Assembly (NCBI RefSeq): GCF_030406385.1
Contig: NZ_JAUEPM010000005.1
Span: 62,001 to 126,000 of the forward strand
Length of the DNA: 64,000 nt
DNA from: Microbacterium oryzae
GTDB lineage: Bacteria; Actinomycetota; Actinomycetes; Actinomycetales; Microbacteriaceae
Direction: 5' to 3'
The position numbers and the translations under genes are program-made. The notes beneath the pieces were generated by a model. It saw only the letters and a list, made by a program, of their open reading frames with translations. It searched no databases and was not told where the DNA came from. Below are positions 1-8,603 of this stretch, piece after piece (within the stretch, counting starts at the first letter, position 1; each line of letters opens with the position of its first letter).

Positions 1-608
1 CCGCTGCGCGCGAGAACGGTCACCCTGCTGCCGAGGTCGGCGAGGAAGGTCGCCGCCTCCGTCGCCACCACCCCGCCGCCGATGATCACGATGCTCTCGG
101 GCACCGTCTGCAGCGCGGTCGCCTCGCGGCTGGTCCACGGCTCGGCCTCGGCGAGGCCGGGGATGCCCGGCAGGCGCGCGGCCGACCCCACCGTCACCAC
201 GACCGCATGGCGGGCGGCGATCTCGACCTCCTCGTCGCCGCCGGTGACGACCACGTGCTTCTCCCCTGCCAGGCGCGCGTGCCCGCGCACGAGGTCGATG
301 CCCGCCGACTGGAGCCACTGCACCTGGCCGGAGTCGTCCCATCCGCTGGTGAAGGAATCACGACGACGCAGCACGACTTCCGGGTCGACGCGCCCGCCCT
401 CGACACCCGCCGCCTGCGCCGCACGGTGTGCGGCGCCAGTGCGCAGCAGCGCCTTCGACGGCATGCACGCCCAGTACGAGCATTCGCCGCCGACGAGCTC
501 CGCCTCCACGATCACGGCACTGAGGCCGCCTCTCACGACCCGGTCGGCGACGTTCTCGCCCACAGGGCCTGCTCCGATCACCACGACATCCGTCTCACGC
601 ACAGTCAT
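1..608 (-). CDS. NAD(P)/FAD-dependent class I disulfide oxidoreductase (5' part only, C-terminus outside window)
   Basis: I read about 202 codons from an ATG at 608 to the window edge. The N-terminus has the Rossmann motif VVVIGAGPVGENVA (FAD binding) and then GGECSYWACMPSKALL, the redox-active CxxxxC pair of class I pyridine nucleotide-disulfide oxidoreductases (lipoamide dehydrogenase, mercuric reductase, mycothione reductase). A second GGGVVATEAATFLADLG motif near residue 180 is the NAD(P)-binding fold. The dimerisation domain is missing because the gene runs off the window, so the substrate cannot be named. The start is supported by a TAGCGT -10 box six bases before the ATG, which implies a leaderless mRNA. 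It is divergent from the HTH-ABC operon. Confidence 0.88.
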   Translation of the reverse strand, partial: MTVRETDVVVIGAGPVGENVADRVVRGGLSAVIVEAELVGGECSYWACMPSKALLRTGAAHRAAQAAGVEGGRVDPEVVLRRRDSFTSGWDDSGQVQWLQSAGIDLVRGHARLAGEKHVVVTGGDEEVEIAARHAVVVTVGSAARLPGIPGLAEAEPWTSREATALQTVPESIVIIGGGVVATEAATFLADLGSRVTVLARS

Positions 609-653
609 AAGGGGACGCTACGCGCGGGAACGGGCTCAGGTCACCCCCGAGAA

Positions 654-702
654 CGTCAACTTTCCTTGACGCGCGCCCTCGTCGTCACCTAATGTTGACG
701 CC
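654..702. promoter_or_regulatory. Divergent promoter region with CGTCAA-N6-TTGACG inverted repeat
   Basis: A perfect 6+6 inverted repeat (654-659 and 666-671) lies between the divergent flavoprotein and HTH genes. Its right arm doubles as a TTGACG -35 box, with TAATGT (690-695) 18 bases downstream as -10 and the ATG at 703 seven bases later. A further TTGACG occurs at 695-700. The repeat is a plausible operator, perhaps for the adjacent small HTH protein. The motif is seen; the regulator is inferred. Confidence 0.5.
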
Positions 703-912
703 ATGTCCATCCCGCGAACCGCGAACGACGCCGAGGAGCCCAGGGAGCCGTTGGCTGAGTTGCATAGGCTGGCGGAGGTGCGCCGCGACATCGCCCGCGC
801 CGAGGACGCACAGGTGCGCCGCGCCCGCATGCAGGGGCATTCCTGGCAGGCGATCGCGTCAGCCCTCGGCGTCACGAAGCAGGCGGCCCACCGCAAATAC
901 GGACGGAAGTAG
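703..912 (+). CDS. Small helix-turn-helix protein, first gene of ABC transporter operon
   Basis: A 69-residue basic protein. Residues 44-66 form a helix-turn-helix (HSWQAIASALGVTKQAAHRKYG) of the type in short actinobacterial AsnC/sigma-like HTH proteins. The N-terminal part is a charged helix rich in Arg and Glu. The promoter (TTGACG-N18-TAATGT) places the transcript start almost at the ATG, so it is probably leaderless. The ABC transporter begins seven bases after its stop, so it is likely a local regulator of that exporter. No effector domain is present; the function beyond DNA binding is unknown. Confidence 0.72.
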   Translation: MSIPRTANDAEEPREPLAELHRLAEVRRDIARAEDAQVRRARMQGHSWQAIASALGVTKQAAHRKYGRK

Positions 913-919
913 AGGACCC

Positions 920-2872
920 GTGAGTCAGACCGCCGCGCGCACCCGCCGTTCGCCCTTCGCGCGCAGGAGCGCCGACGACGGTCCCCGCGCCTCGTTCCGC
1001 CAGCTGCTGCCGTTCCTGCTCGAGCATCGAGGCGTGCTCGTGGTCGTCGCCGTGCTCAGCGTGATCGAGGCGGCCGCGACGCTCGTCCAGCCCCTCCTCA
1101 TCGGCCAGGTCATCGAGCGCGTGCAGTCGAGCACCCCGCTCGAATGGCTGCTGTGGGCGCTCGTGCTGCTCGTCGTCGTCTCCAGCGCCGTGGGCGCCTA
1201 CCAGCACTACCTCCTGCAGCGCACGGGAACGGCCGTCGTCCACTCCAGCCGGCGGCAGCTCATCGCGCGCATCCTGCACCTGCCCATCCGCGAGTTCGAC
1301 GCCCGACGCACGGGTGACCTCGTCTCGCGCGTGGGCACCGACACCACGCTGCTGTACGCCGTGCTCACCCAGGGTCTCGCCGACAGCATCGGCAACGCCC
1401 TGCTGTTCGTCGGCGCGCTCATCGCCATGGCCTTCATCGACCCCGTGCTGCTCCTCACGATCGTCGCGGTCATCGGCGTCTCCGCGGTCGGAGTGGCTCT
1501 GCTCTCCTCCCGCATCCGCTCCGCCTCGGCGGCGCAGCAGGAGCGGGTGGGCGAGCTCTCCAGCGGCATCGAGCGCGCGATCGGGTCCATCCGGACCATC
1601 CGCGCCGCCGGTGCCACCGAGCGCGAAGCGGACGCCGTCAGCACGCTGGCGGCGGCCGCGTACCGAGCCGGCCTTCGGGTCGCACGCGCGTCGGCGCTCG
1701 TCGTCCCCGTCGCGGGCGTCGCCCTGCAGGTGTCGCTGCTCGTGGTGCTGGGGGTGGGCGGCATGCGCGTGGCGTCCGGCGCGCTGTCGATCGCGAGCCT
1801 GGTGACGTTCGTGATGTTCCTCTTCCTCCTGGTGATGCCGCTCGGATCCGCCTTCGGCGCCATCGCGAGCGTGGGCCAGGCGCTCGGCGCGCTCGGACGC
1901 ATCCAGGAGGTGCTGGACCTGCCGACCGAGGACGCCGACGACCGCGTGCGCGCAGATGAACCGGTCCGCACGGCACCTGCTTCCTCGTCGACGACTGCGC
2001 CCGCCATCGCCTTCCGCGACGTCCGCTTCTCCTACCCTGCGGCCGCGGTGGCTGCCCGCGAGGAGGCCGCGCGCGAGGCGCAGCGCGCCATCGAGCGGGC
2101 GCACCTCGAGCCCGCGGCGCTCGAAGCGCTCGAGCCCCTCGAGTCCCTCGACGGCGCGACGACAGCCTCGTCCAGCGAGTCGAGCAGCGACCGAGAGGTG
2201 CTGCGCGGGGTCTCGTTCGACGTCCCCCGCGGCGCGCGGGTCGCACTCGTGGGCCCCTCGGGGGCGGGCAAGTCGACCATCCTCTCGCTGATCGAGCGCT
2301 TCTACGACCCGACCGGCGGCGCCGTCCTGCTCGATGGGGTGGACATCCGCGATCTGCCGCGCGCGCAGCTGCGGGCGCACTTCGGCTACGTCGAGCAGGA
2401 CGCGCCGACCCTCGCCGGCACGCTCGCCGACAATCTGCGCCTCGCGTCGCCCGACGCCGACGCCGACGCCTGCGACCGGGTGCTGCGCGCGGTGAACCTC
2501 GGCGACGTCGTCGATCGCAGCCCGCTCGGGATCGACACCCCCGTGGGAGAGGACGGGGTCATGCTGTCCGGCGGCGAGCGCCAGCGCCTCGCGATCGCGC
2601 GGGCGCTGCTCGCGGCGCCGCCCATCCTCCTGCTGGACGAGTCGACGTCGTCGCTCGACGGCGTGAACGAGCAGCGGATGCGCGAGGCCATCGACGCGGT
2701 CGCCGAGGGGCGGACCCTGATCGTCATCGCGCACCGCCTCTCCACGGTCGTCGACAGCGACCTCATCGTCGTGCTCGAGCACGGGCGCGTGGTGGGCCAG
2801 GGGACGCACTCGGAGCTCGTGCAGACCGTGCCGCTCTACCGCGACCTCGCCAAGCACCAGCTGCTCGTCTGA
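920..2872 (+). CDS. ABC exporter half-transporter (fused membrane and ATPase domains)
   Basis: A 650-residue type IV ABC exporter. The GTG start at 920 follows an AGAGGA ribosome-binding site; a longer reading frame from 692 would overlap the HTH gene and is rejected. Residues about 25-310 are a six-helix transmembrane domain. The nucleotide-binding domain has the A-loop FSYP, Walker A GPSGAGKST (about 445-453), signature LSGGERQ (about 549), Walker B ILLLDES (about 570) and the H-loop His (about 604). The substrate is unknown; it probably homodimerises because no partner gene is adjacent. Odd feature: about 53 charged, low-complexity residues are inserted between FSYP and the next strand VLRGVSF, where the usual linker is a few residues. 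Confidence 0.9.
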   Translation: MSQTAARTRRSPFARRSADDGPRASFRQLLPFLLEHRGVLVVVAVLSVIEAAATLVQPLLIGQVIERVQSSTPLEWLLWALVLLVVVSSAVGAYQHYLLQRTGTAVVHSSRRQLIARILHLPIREFDARRTGDLVSRVGTDTTLLYAVLTQGLADSIGNALLFVGALIAMAFIDPVLLLTIVAVIGVSAVGVALLSSRIRSASAAQQERVGELSSGIERAIGSIRTIRAAGATEREADAVSTLAAAAYRAGLRVARASALVVPVAGVALQVSLLVVLGVGGMRVASGALSIASLVTFVMFLFLLVMPLGSAFGAIASVGQALGALGRIQEVLDLPTEDADDRVRADEPVRTAPASSSTTAPAIAFRDVRFSYPAAAVAAREEAAREAQRAIERAHLEPAALEALEPLESLDGATTASSSESSSDREVLRGVSFDVPRGARVALVGPSGAGKSTILSLIERFYDPTGGAVLLDGVDIRDLPRAQLRAHFGYVEQDAPTLAGTLADNLRLASPDADADACDRVLRAVNLGDVVDRSPLGIDTPVGEDGVMLSGGERQRLAIARALLAAPPILLLDESTSSLDGVNEQRMREAIDAVAEGRTLIVIAHRLSTVVDSDLIVVLEHGRVVGQGTHSELVQTVPLYRDLAKHQLLV

Positions 2873-2902
2873 CCCCGAGCGGCGCGGGCGCTCGAGCTCG
2901 CT

Positions 2903-3036
2903 GCTCCGAGACCGCGTCGCCGCTCCGAGACCGCGTCGCCGCTCGCGAAGTCCGCTCCGAGACTGCGCGAACGCTCGCGAACTGCGCTGCCGCTCGCGCA
3001 CCGCACGTGCTGCGAGCGGTCTGGGAGCGTCCGCGG
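2903..3036. repeat. Degenerate tandem repeat of 19-bp units ending in an inverted copy
   Basis: Two exact 19-bp copies of GCTCCGAGACCGCGTCGCC (2903-2921, 2922-2940) are followed by degenerate copies (2954, 2973). A short stretch GCACCGCACGTGC and an inverted degenerate copy (GGTCTGGGAGCG) complete the element. The same words, CTCCGAGAC, GCACCACGTGC and GTCTCGGAGCG, recur at 42530-42610, so this is a dispersed family. It fills the gap between the ABC exporter and the next gene. Confidence 0.7.
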
Positions 3037-3049
3037 CAGGATGAGGGCC

Positions 3050-4123
3050 ATGCACGTCACGGAGCTGCGGCGAGCGCGCCTGCGCCACCATCGTCTCACC
3101 GCGCCGGCGGCCACGGCCGTCGACGCCGCACGCCACCTCGCCGCCACGCAGTCGCAGGATCTGTGGGGCGGGCGCCTGGCTCTGGCCTCGCGCACCCGCG
3201 ACACGGGCGTGTCCGCCGTCGACCGCGCCTTCGACAGCGGCGCCCTGGTCCGCGCGTGGACGCAGCGGGGCACCCTCCACACCGTCGTGGCGGAGGACCT
3301 CGGGTGGATGCTCGCCGTCACCGGCGCACGCATGCTGCGCGGCGACGCGAAGCGGATGGCCGACCTCGGCCTCGACGGCAGCGACGTCGCGCGCGCGGAG
3401 ACGCTCGCCGTCCGGGCGCTGTCGGGCGGCGGACGCCTCACCCGCGCCGAGCTGCTCGCGGTATGGGAGGCGGACGGGCTCTCCACCGCCGGCCAGCGCG
3501 GGTACCACCTGATCGCGGCCCTCGCCATCCGCGGGCTCCTGGTGTGGGGGCCGGTCGTGCGGCGGGAGAACCTCGAGCCGCGGGAGCAGCACCTGGTGCT
3601 GGCGGATGAGTGGATCCAGGATCACGCGACCCACGCGGACCCGGCCGCCGAGCTCTTCGTTCGATACATCACCGGGCACGGCCCGGCGACTGTGCGGGAC
3701 TTCGCGTGGTGGGCGGGCCTGCCGCTCGGCGCCAGCCGCGCGGCGGCGGCCGGCGCCGTGCACCGGCTCCGGGTCGTGGATGAAGGGCCGGAGCCGCGCT
3801 ACGCCGCTGCGGCCCCGCCGCGGGCGCGCTCGAGCGCGCCCGCGACGCTCGCGCTGCCGACGTTCGAGGAGTACTGCATCTCCTACGCCGATCGCTCGCT
3901 GACGGGGAGCCCCGCCGCGCACGCGGCGGTCGGACCGGGCCGCAACGGGATGGTGCGCCCGATCATCGTGCACGAGGGCGAGATCGTCGGTGTCTGGAGG
4001 CCGCCGGCCATGTCCGCGCGCGCCGCCGGCGAGGCCGCGGTCACGGTCTTCGACGACGCTCCCCTCGACCACGAGGAGGCGACATCCGCGGTCGACCGGG
4101 CCCTGACCATCCTGCGCAGCTGA
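3050..4123 (+). CDS. Winged-helix DNA-binding domain protein, AlkZ/YcaQ-like (HTH_42) putative DNA glycosylase
   Basis: A protein of about 357 residues of the winged-helix family PF06224. Family features are the early ATQSQD motif, RAWTQRGTLH near residue 70, and the late FEEYCISYADR block. AlkZ and YcaQ members of this superfamily are DNA glycosylases that remove bulky or crosslinking alkyl adducts, using a Gln-x-Gln or Gln-x-Asp pair; here the pair would be Q34-S-Q36. Many family members are uncharacterised, so activity is inferred. An ATG at 3041 in the same frame is possible, but 3050 has AGGA eight bases upstream and a CAGGAT -10-like hexamer seven bases upstream. Confidence 0.8.
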   Translation: MHVTELRRARLRHHRLTAPAATAVDAARHLAATQSQDLWGGRLALASRTRDTGVSAVDRAFDSGALVRAWTQRGTLHTVVAEDLGWMLAVTGARMLRGDAKRMADLGLDGSDVARAETLAVRALSGGGRLTRAELLAVWEADGLSTAGQRGYHLIAALAIRGLLVWGPVVRRENLEPREQHLVLADEWIQDHATHADPAAELFVRYITGHGPATVRDFAWWAGLPLGASRAAAAGAVHRLRVVDEGPEPRYAAAAPPRARSSAPATLALPTFEEYCISYADRSLTGSPAAHAAVGPGRNGMVRPIIVHEGEIVGVWRPPAMSARAAGEAAVTVFDDAPLDHEEATSAVDRALTILRS

Positions 4124-4139
4124 CCGCCGCAGACGTGGA

Positions 4140-4173
4140 ACGGCCCGCCCCCGATCGGAAGGGGGCGGGCCGT
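4140..4173. terminator. Bidirectional hairpin terminator
   Basis: A perfect 13-bp stem (ACGGCCCGCCCCC, 4140-4152, with 4161-4173) and an 8-base loop lie between two convergent genes. There is no T tract, as is usual in this genome. Confidence 0.75.
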
Positions 4174-4231
4174 GCGCGTGCGCCGCTCGGCGTGCGGTCC
4201 GGGCGACGCGGCGGAAGGCCGTCTGTGCGGA

Positions 4232-6094
4232 TCAGGCCTTCGCGTTCTGAAGGCGGCCGCGCAGGGCCGCGAGCTGGGAGCGCAGCGCCGCCGGGAGGCG
4301 GTCGCCGAACGTGTCGTAGAACTCCTCGGTGAGCTTCGCCTCGGCGAGCCAGGAGTCCGCGTCGATCTCGAAGAGCTCCTCGAGGTCGGCGGCCGGCAGG
4401 TCGAGCCCGTCGAGGTTCAGCTCGTCGACGACGGGCAGCAGGCCGATCGGCGACGGGATGGCCTCGGCCTCGCCCTGGAGACGGCGGATGATCCAGTCCA
4501 CGACCCGCGAGTTCTCGCCGAATCCCGGCCAGAGGAAGCGGCCATCCGCGCCTCGGCGGAACCAGTTGACCTGGAAGATCCGCGGCAGCTGCTCGGCGGT
4601 GCCGCCCATCTCCAGCCAGTGAGCGAAGTAGTCCGCCATGTTGTACCCGCAGAACGGCATCATGGCGAACGGGTCGCGGCGCAGCTCGCCGAGGGTCCCC
4701 TCCGCGGCGGCGGTGCGCTCGGAGGAGATCGTCGACCCGAGGTACACGCCGTGCTCCCAGTCGAACGCCTCGACGACGAGCGGCACGTTCGTCGCGCGGC
4801 GTCCGCCGAACAGGATGGCGTCGAGCGGGACCGCGTCCTCCCAGTCGTCCGAGATCGACGGCGCCTGTGCGGCGCTCACGGTGAAGCGGGAGTTCGGGTG
4901 CGCGGCCGGGAGCCCGGAGTCCGGGGTCCAGTCCTGCCCCTGCCAGTCGATGAGGTGCGCGGGCGTCTCCTCCGTGAGCCCCTCCCACCACACGTCGCCG
5001 TCGTCGGTCAGCGCGACGTTGGTGAAGAGCACGTCCTCGCGCAGGGTCTCGACGGCCGTGATGTTGGTCGTCACGCCGGTGCCGGGCGCGACGCCGAAGA
5101 AGCCGGCCTCCGGGTTGATCGCGTGGAAGCGCCCGTCCTCGCCCGGGCGGATCCACGTGATGTCGTCGCCGAGCGTCTGCACGCTCCAGCCCGGGATGGT
5201 CGGACGCAGCATCGCGAGGTTCGTCTTGCCGCAGGCCGAGGGGAACGCGGCCGCGACGTGGTATTCCCGACCCTGCGGATCGACCACTCGGATGAGGAGC
5301 ATGTGCTCGGCCATCCAGCCCTGGTCGCGCCCGAGGACCGACGCGATGCGCAGCGCGTAGCACTTCTTCGCGAGGATGGCGTTGCCCCCGTAGCCGGAGC
5401 CGAACGACCAGACCTCGAGCGAGTCCGGGAAGTGGACGATGTACTTCTCGTCGTTGCAGGGCCAGACCGCGTCGGCCTCGTCGGGACGGAGCGGGGCGCC
5501 GACGGAGTGCACCGTGCGCACCCACTCCGCCCCCTCGGCGATGAGGCGCGTGACCTCCTGGTCGACCCGGGTCATGATCTGGATCGAGGCCACGGCGTAC
5601 GGGCTGTCGGTGATCTGCACGCCCAGCTTCGACAGCGGACCGCCGACCTTGCCCATCGAGAACGGGACGACGAACATGGTGCGGCCGCGCATCGAGCCGT
5701 GGAAGAGCGGCTGGATGGTCTCGCGCATGCGGGCGGGCTCCGCCCAGTTGTTCGTCGGGCCGGCGTCCTCCTCGCGCTCGGAGCAGATGAACGTGCGCGA
5801 CTCGAGGCGGGCGACGTCGCCGGCGTCGGAGCGGGCGAGGAACGAGTTCGGGCGCTTCTCGGGGTCGAGCCGGATCAGCGTGCCGGTGGCGACCATCTGG
5901 TCGAGGAGCGCGGTGCGCTCTTCTTCGCTGCCCGACACCCAGTGGATGCGATCGGGCTGCGTGAGGGTCGCGATCTCGTCGACCCACGCGATGAGGGCCG
6001 CCATGCCGGGTCCGGGTCCGTCGAAAGCGGGCCGCGCGCCCAGCGCGGCGGGGTCGTGGGCCGCGTGAGGGGCGAGGGATTCGGCGATGGCCAT
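4232..6094 (-). CDS. pckG: Phosphoenolpyruvate carboxykinase (GTP)
   Basis: A 620-residue enzyme that converts oxaloacetate plus GTP to phosphoenolpyruvate, the first committed gluconeogenic step, in the cytosol. The diagnostic P-loop [13 protein letters not shown] with the reactive active-site Cys is at about residues 283-295. WVSGSEEER near the N-terminus, [12 protein letters not shown] and [11 protein letters not shown] are also typical of the GTP family, and the length matches. The ATG at 6094 has AAGGAG five bases upstream. It is divergent from a RamB-like regulator, which in corynebacteria and mycobacteria controls acetate and gluconeogenic genes. Confidence 0.97.
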   Translation of the reverse strand: MAIAESLAPHAAHDPAALGARPAFDGPGPGMAALIAWVDEIATLTQPDRIHWVSGSEEERTALLDQMVATGTLIRLDPEKRPNSFLARSDAGDVARLESRTFICSEREEDAGPTNNWAEPARMRETIQPLFHGSMRGRTMFVVPFSMGKVGGPLSKLGVQITDSPYAVASIQIMTRVDQEVTRLIAEGAEWVRTVHSVGAPLRPDEADAVWPCNDEKYIVHFPDSLEVWSFGSGYGGNAILAKKCYALRIASVLGRDQGWMAEHMLLIRVVDPQGREYHVAAAFPSACGKTNLAMLRPTIPGWSVQTLGDDITWIRPGEDGRFHAINPEAGFFGVAPGTGVTTNITAVETLREDVLFTNVALTDDGDVWWEGLTEETPAHLIDWQGQDWTPDSGLPAAHPNSRFTVSAAQAPSISDDWEDAVPLDAILFGGRRATNVPLVVEAFDWEHGVYLGSTISSERTAAAEGTLGELRRDPFAMMPFCGYNMADYFAHWLEMGGTAEQLPRIFQVNWFRRGADGRFLWPGFGENSRVVDWIIRRLQGEAEAIPSPIGLLPVVDELNLDGLDLPAADLEELFEIDADSWLAEAKLTEEFYDTFGDRLPAALRSQLAALRGRLQNAKA

Positions 6095-6206
6095 CAGAGC
6101 TCCTTCGATGTGATGCGGTGTCGCTCTGCCAGGTTCTCGCGGTTCTGGAACTCTTTTACGCCAATTCGACCGGAAAGAAGCAGAGATCTTTCGCTATCAT
6201 CAAGGA
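6095..6206. promoter_or_regulatory. pckG / RamB-like divergent promoter region
   Basis: The 112-bp intergenic space holds GAAAG-N10-CTTTC (6173-6192), a possible operator, and TATCAT (6195-6200), a -10 box six bases before the ATG of the regulator, implying a leaderless transcript. The repeat directly precedes that -10 box, so autoregulation is plausible. Which protein binds is inferred from position only. Confidence 0.45.
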
Positions 6207-7664
6207 ATGCCGCCGACCACCGAGCACAAGTCCGGGATCGAGCTGAAGACGCTCGGCCACCGCATCCGTCACCACCGCGTGCTGCGCGGGCTCACCCTCG
6301 ACGAGCTCGGCGCGCTCGTCGGTGTCGCCGGCAGCCAGCTCAGCCTCATCGAGAACGGCAAGCGGGAGCCGAAGCTGTCGCTCCTGCAGACGCTCGCGGA
6401 TGCGCTCGGCACCCACGTGACCGACCTCATCTCCGGCGAGCCGCCGAACCGGCGCGCCGCTCTCGAGATCGAGCTGGAGCGCGTGCAGTCCAGCCAGGTG
6501 TTCCGTCAGCTGGCCATCCCCCCCATCAAGGTGACGAAGGGCCTCAGCGACGAGACCATCGAGTCGATCATCGGCCTCCACCGCGAGCTGCAGCGGCGTG
6601 AGAACGAGGCGAGCGCGACGCCCGAGGAAGCACGCCGCGCCAACACCGAGCTGCGCCTGCGGCAGCGCGCGGCGGACAACTACCTCCCCGAGATCGAGGA
6701 GCTCGCGGAGCGCCAGCTGCGCGCGGCGGGGCACACCGCCGGCGCGCTCAAGCACCGGACCGTGAGCATCATGGCCGAGCAGCTGGGCTTCGAACTCATC
6801 TACGTCAACGACCTGCCCTCGTCGACGCGCTCGATCACGGACATCGAGAACGGCCGCATCTACCTGCCGCCGGCGTCCATCCCCGGCGGCCACGGCCTGC
6901 GGTCGATGGCGCTGCAGGCCATGGCGCACCGCCTGCTGGGGCACGAGCGCCCCACGGACTACGCGGACTTCCTCCAGCAGCGCCTCGAGATCAACTACTT
7001 CGCCGCCTGCTGCCTCATCCCGCAGACCGCGGCCGTGGCGTTCCTCGACCGCGGTCGCAAGGAGCGCAATCTCGCTGTGGAGGATCTCCGCGACGCGTTC
7101 GGCGTCACGCACGAGGCCGCCGGCATGCGGATGACGAACCTGCTGACCAAGCACTTCGGGATGCCGCTGCACTTCCTCCGCGTCGGCGGCCAGGGGCAGG
7201 TGGAGCGCGTCTACGAGAACGACGGGCTCCCCCTCCCCGAGGACGTGACGGGCGCGGTCGAGGGTCAGATCGTCTGCCGCAAGTTCGCCGCGCGCAACGC
7301 GTTCGAGCAGCAGAACCGCACCACCGAGCACTACCAGTACACCGACACCCCCGCCGGCACCTTCTGGTGCGCCACGCAGACCGGATCGCGCAGCTCGGGC
7401 GAGTTCTCCATCACCGTCGGCGTCCCGTTCGACGATGCGAAGTGGTGGCGCGGGCGGGAGACCCAGGCGCGCGCGGTGTCGACGTGTCCCGACGAGTCCT
7501 GCTGCCGGCGCCCGCAGAGCGTCGCCGAGTCGCCCTGGCGCGGCAAGGCCTGGCCGAGCGCACGCGTGCACACGCACATCTTCTCGCCGCTTCCCCGGGG
7601 CGCGTTCCCCGGGGTGGACGACCTCGAGGTGTACGAGTTCCTCGATCGTCACACCGCGCACTGA
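6207..7664 (+). CDS. RamB-type transcriptional regulator (XRE HTH, IrrE/ImmA peptidase-like, DUF2083)
   Basis: A 485-residue short-chain-acyl-type regulator. Residues 13-70 are an XRE helix-turn-helix (GLTLDELGALVGVAGSQLS). The middle (about 180-290) resembles the ImmA/IrrE fold, with HRLLGHERPTDYADF where a zinc peptidase would have HExxH, so catalysis is doubtful. The C-terminus is the DUF2083-like region with a Cys cluster CPDESCC near 430, which may bind metal or sense redox. RamB in Corynebacterium represses or activates acetate-use genes; here the divergent neighbour pckG is the obvious candidate target. The start codon has a -10 box TATCAT six bases upstream. Confidence 0.88.
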   Translation: MPPTTEHKSGIELKTLGHRIRHHRVLRGLTLDELGALVGVAGSQLSLIENGKREPKLSLLQTLADALGTHVTDLISGEPPNRRAALEIELERVQSSQVFRQLAIPPIKVTKGLSDETIESIIGLHRELQRRENEASATPEEARRANTELRLRQRAADNYLPEIEELAERQLRAAGHTAGALKHRTVSIMAEQLGFELIYVNDLPSSTRSITDIENGRIYLPPASIPGGHGLRSMALQAMAHRLLGHERPTDYADFLQQRLEINYFAACCLIPQTAAVAFLDRGRKERNLAVEDLRDAFGVTHEAAGMRMTNLLTKHFGMPLHFLRVGGQGQVERVYENDGLPLPEDVTGAVEGQIVCRKFAARNAFEQQNRTTEHYQYTDTPAGTFWCATQTGSRSSGEFSITVGVPFDDAKWWRGRETQARAVSTCPDESCCRRPQSVAESPWRGKAWPSARVHTHIFSPLPRGAFPGVDDLEVYEFLDRHTAH

Positions 7665-7666
7665 CC

Positions 7667-7711
7667 GAGACGACGAAGACCGCGGCCACCGGCCGCGGTC
7701 TTCGTCGTCTC
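7667..7711. terminator. Strong bidirectional hairpin terminator
   Basis: A perfect 21-bp stem (7667-7687 with 7691-7711) with a 3-base loop lies directly between the regulator stop and the end of folD on the other strand. Confidence 0.85.
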
Positions 7712-7718
7712 AGCGGGC

Positions 7719-8600
7719 TCAGGCGAGCGAGCGCTCGGCGGCCTCCACCACGTTCGTCATGAGCAGGGCGACCGTCATGGGCCCGACTCCCCCGGGGTTC
7801 GGCGACACGAAGCCGGCGACCTCGGCGACGTCGGGCGCGACATCTCCGTACACCTTCTGCTTGCCGGTCTCCTGGTCGATCTCGCGCGTCACGCCGACGT
7901 CGAGCACGGCGGCACCGGGCTTGACGTCCTCCGCGCGCACGAGGTGCTTCACGCCGGCGGCGGCGACGATCACGTCGGCCCGGCGCAGGTGCTGCGCCAT
8001 GTCGACGGTGCCGGTGTGGGTGAGCGTCACCGTGGCGTTCAGGTCGCGGCGCGTGAGCAGCAGGCCGATCGACCGCCCGATGGTGACACCGCGACCGACG
8101 ACGACGACGTGCTTGCCGCGCAGGTCGTACCCGTTGCGCAGCAGCAGCTCGATGACACCACGCGGCGTGCACGGCAGCGGAGTGTCGATCGGGCTGTTGA
8201 CGTTGAGGACGAGGCGTCCGAGATTCGTCGGATGGAGGCCATCCGCGTCCTTCGCGGGGTCGATGCGCTCGAGGATCGCGTCGGTGTCGATGTGCTTCGG
8301 CAGCGGCAGCTGCACGATGTAGCCGTGGCACGACGGGTCGGCGTTCAGCTCGTCGATGAGCGCCTCGACGTCGGCCTGCGTGGCGTCCGCCGGCAGCTCG
8401 CGCTGAATGGAGTTCATGCCGATCGCGACCGACTGCTTGTGCTTCATGCCGACGTACAGCTGCGAGGCGGGGTCGGCGCCGACGAGCACCGTCGCGATGC
8501 CCGGCGTGACGCCGCGCTCCTTGAGCGCCGCCACCCGTTCGGTGAGCTCGGCCTTGATCGCCGCCGACGCGGCCTTGCCGTCCAGAATCTGTGCGGTCAT
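7719..8600 (-). CDS. folD: Bifunctional methylene-THF dehydrogenase/methenyl-THF cyclohydrolase
   Basis: A 293-residue FolD that interconverts 5,10-methylene-THF and 10-formyl-THF using NADP. Family motifs are the catalytic-Lys segment [14 protein letters not shown] near residue 50, VQLPLPKH near 95, DADGLHP near 118, the Rossmann [15 protein letters not shown] near 163, and PGGVGPMT near the C-terminus. Length is normal. It starts three bases after the glyA stop, so the two are co-translated and produce, then process, the same one-carbon unit. Confidence 0.97.
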   Translation of the reverse strand: MTAQILDGKAASAAIKAELTERVAALKERGVTPGIATVLVGADPASQLYVGMKHKQSVAIGMNSIQRELPADATQADVEALIDELNADPSCHGYIVQLPLPKHIDTDAILERIDPAKDADGLHPTNLGRLVLNVNSPIDTPLPCTPRGVIELLLRNGYDLRGKHVVVVGRGVTIGRSIGLLLTRRDLNATVTLTHTGTVDMAQHLRRADVIVAAAGVKHLVRAEDVKPGAAVLDVGVTREIDQETGKQKVYGDVAPDVAEVAGFVSPNPGGVGPMTVALLMTNVVEAAERSLA

Positions 8601-8603
8601 CCG

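Noticed and set aside
872-4072. Very long open frame on the minus strand opposite the ABC exporter and glycosylase genes
   Set aside because: Composition is Arg/Gly/Ala/Asp-rich with no domain; it is the GC-frame shadow of two well-supported plus-strand genes.
4172-6601. Long plus-strand frame opposite pckG
   Set aside because: Overlaps an unambiguous PEP carboxykinase gene and part of the RamB-like gene; antisense shadow.
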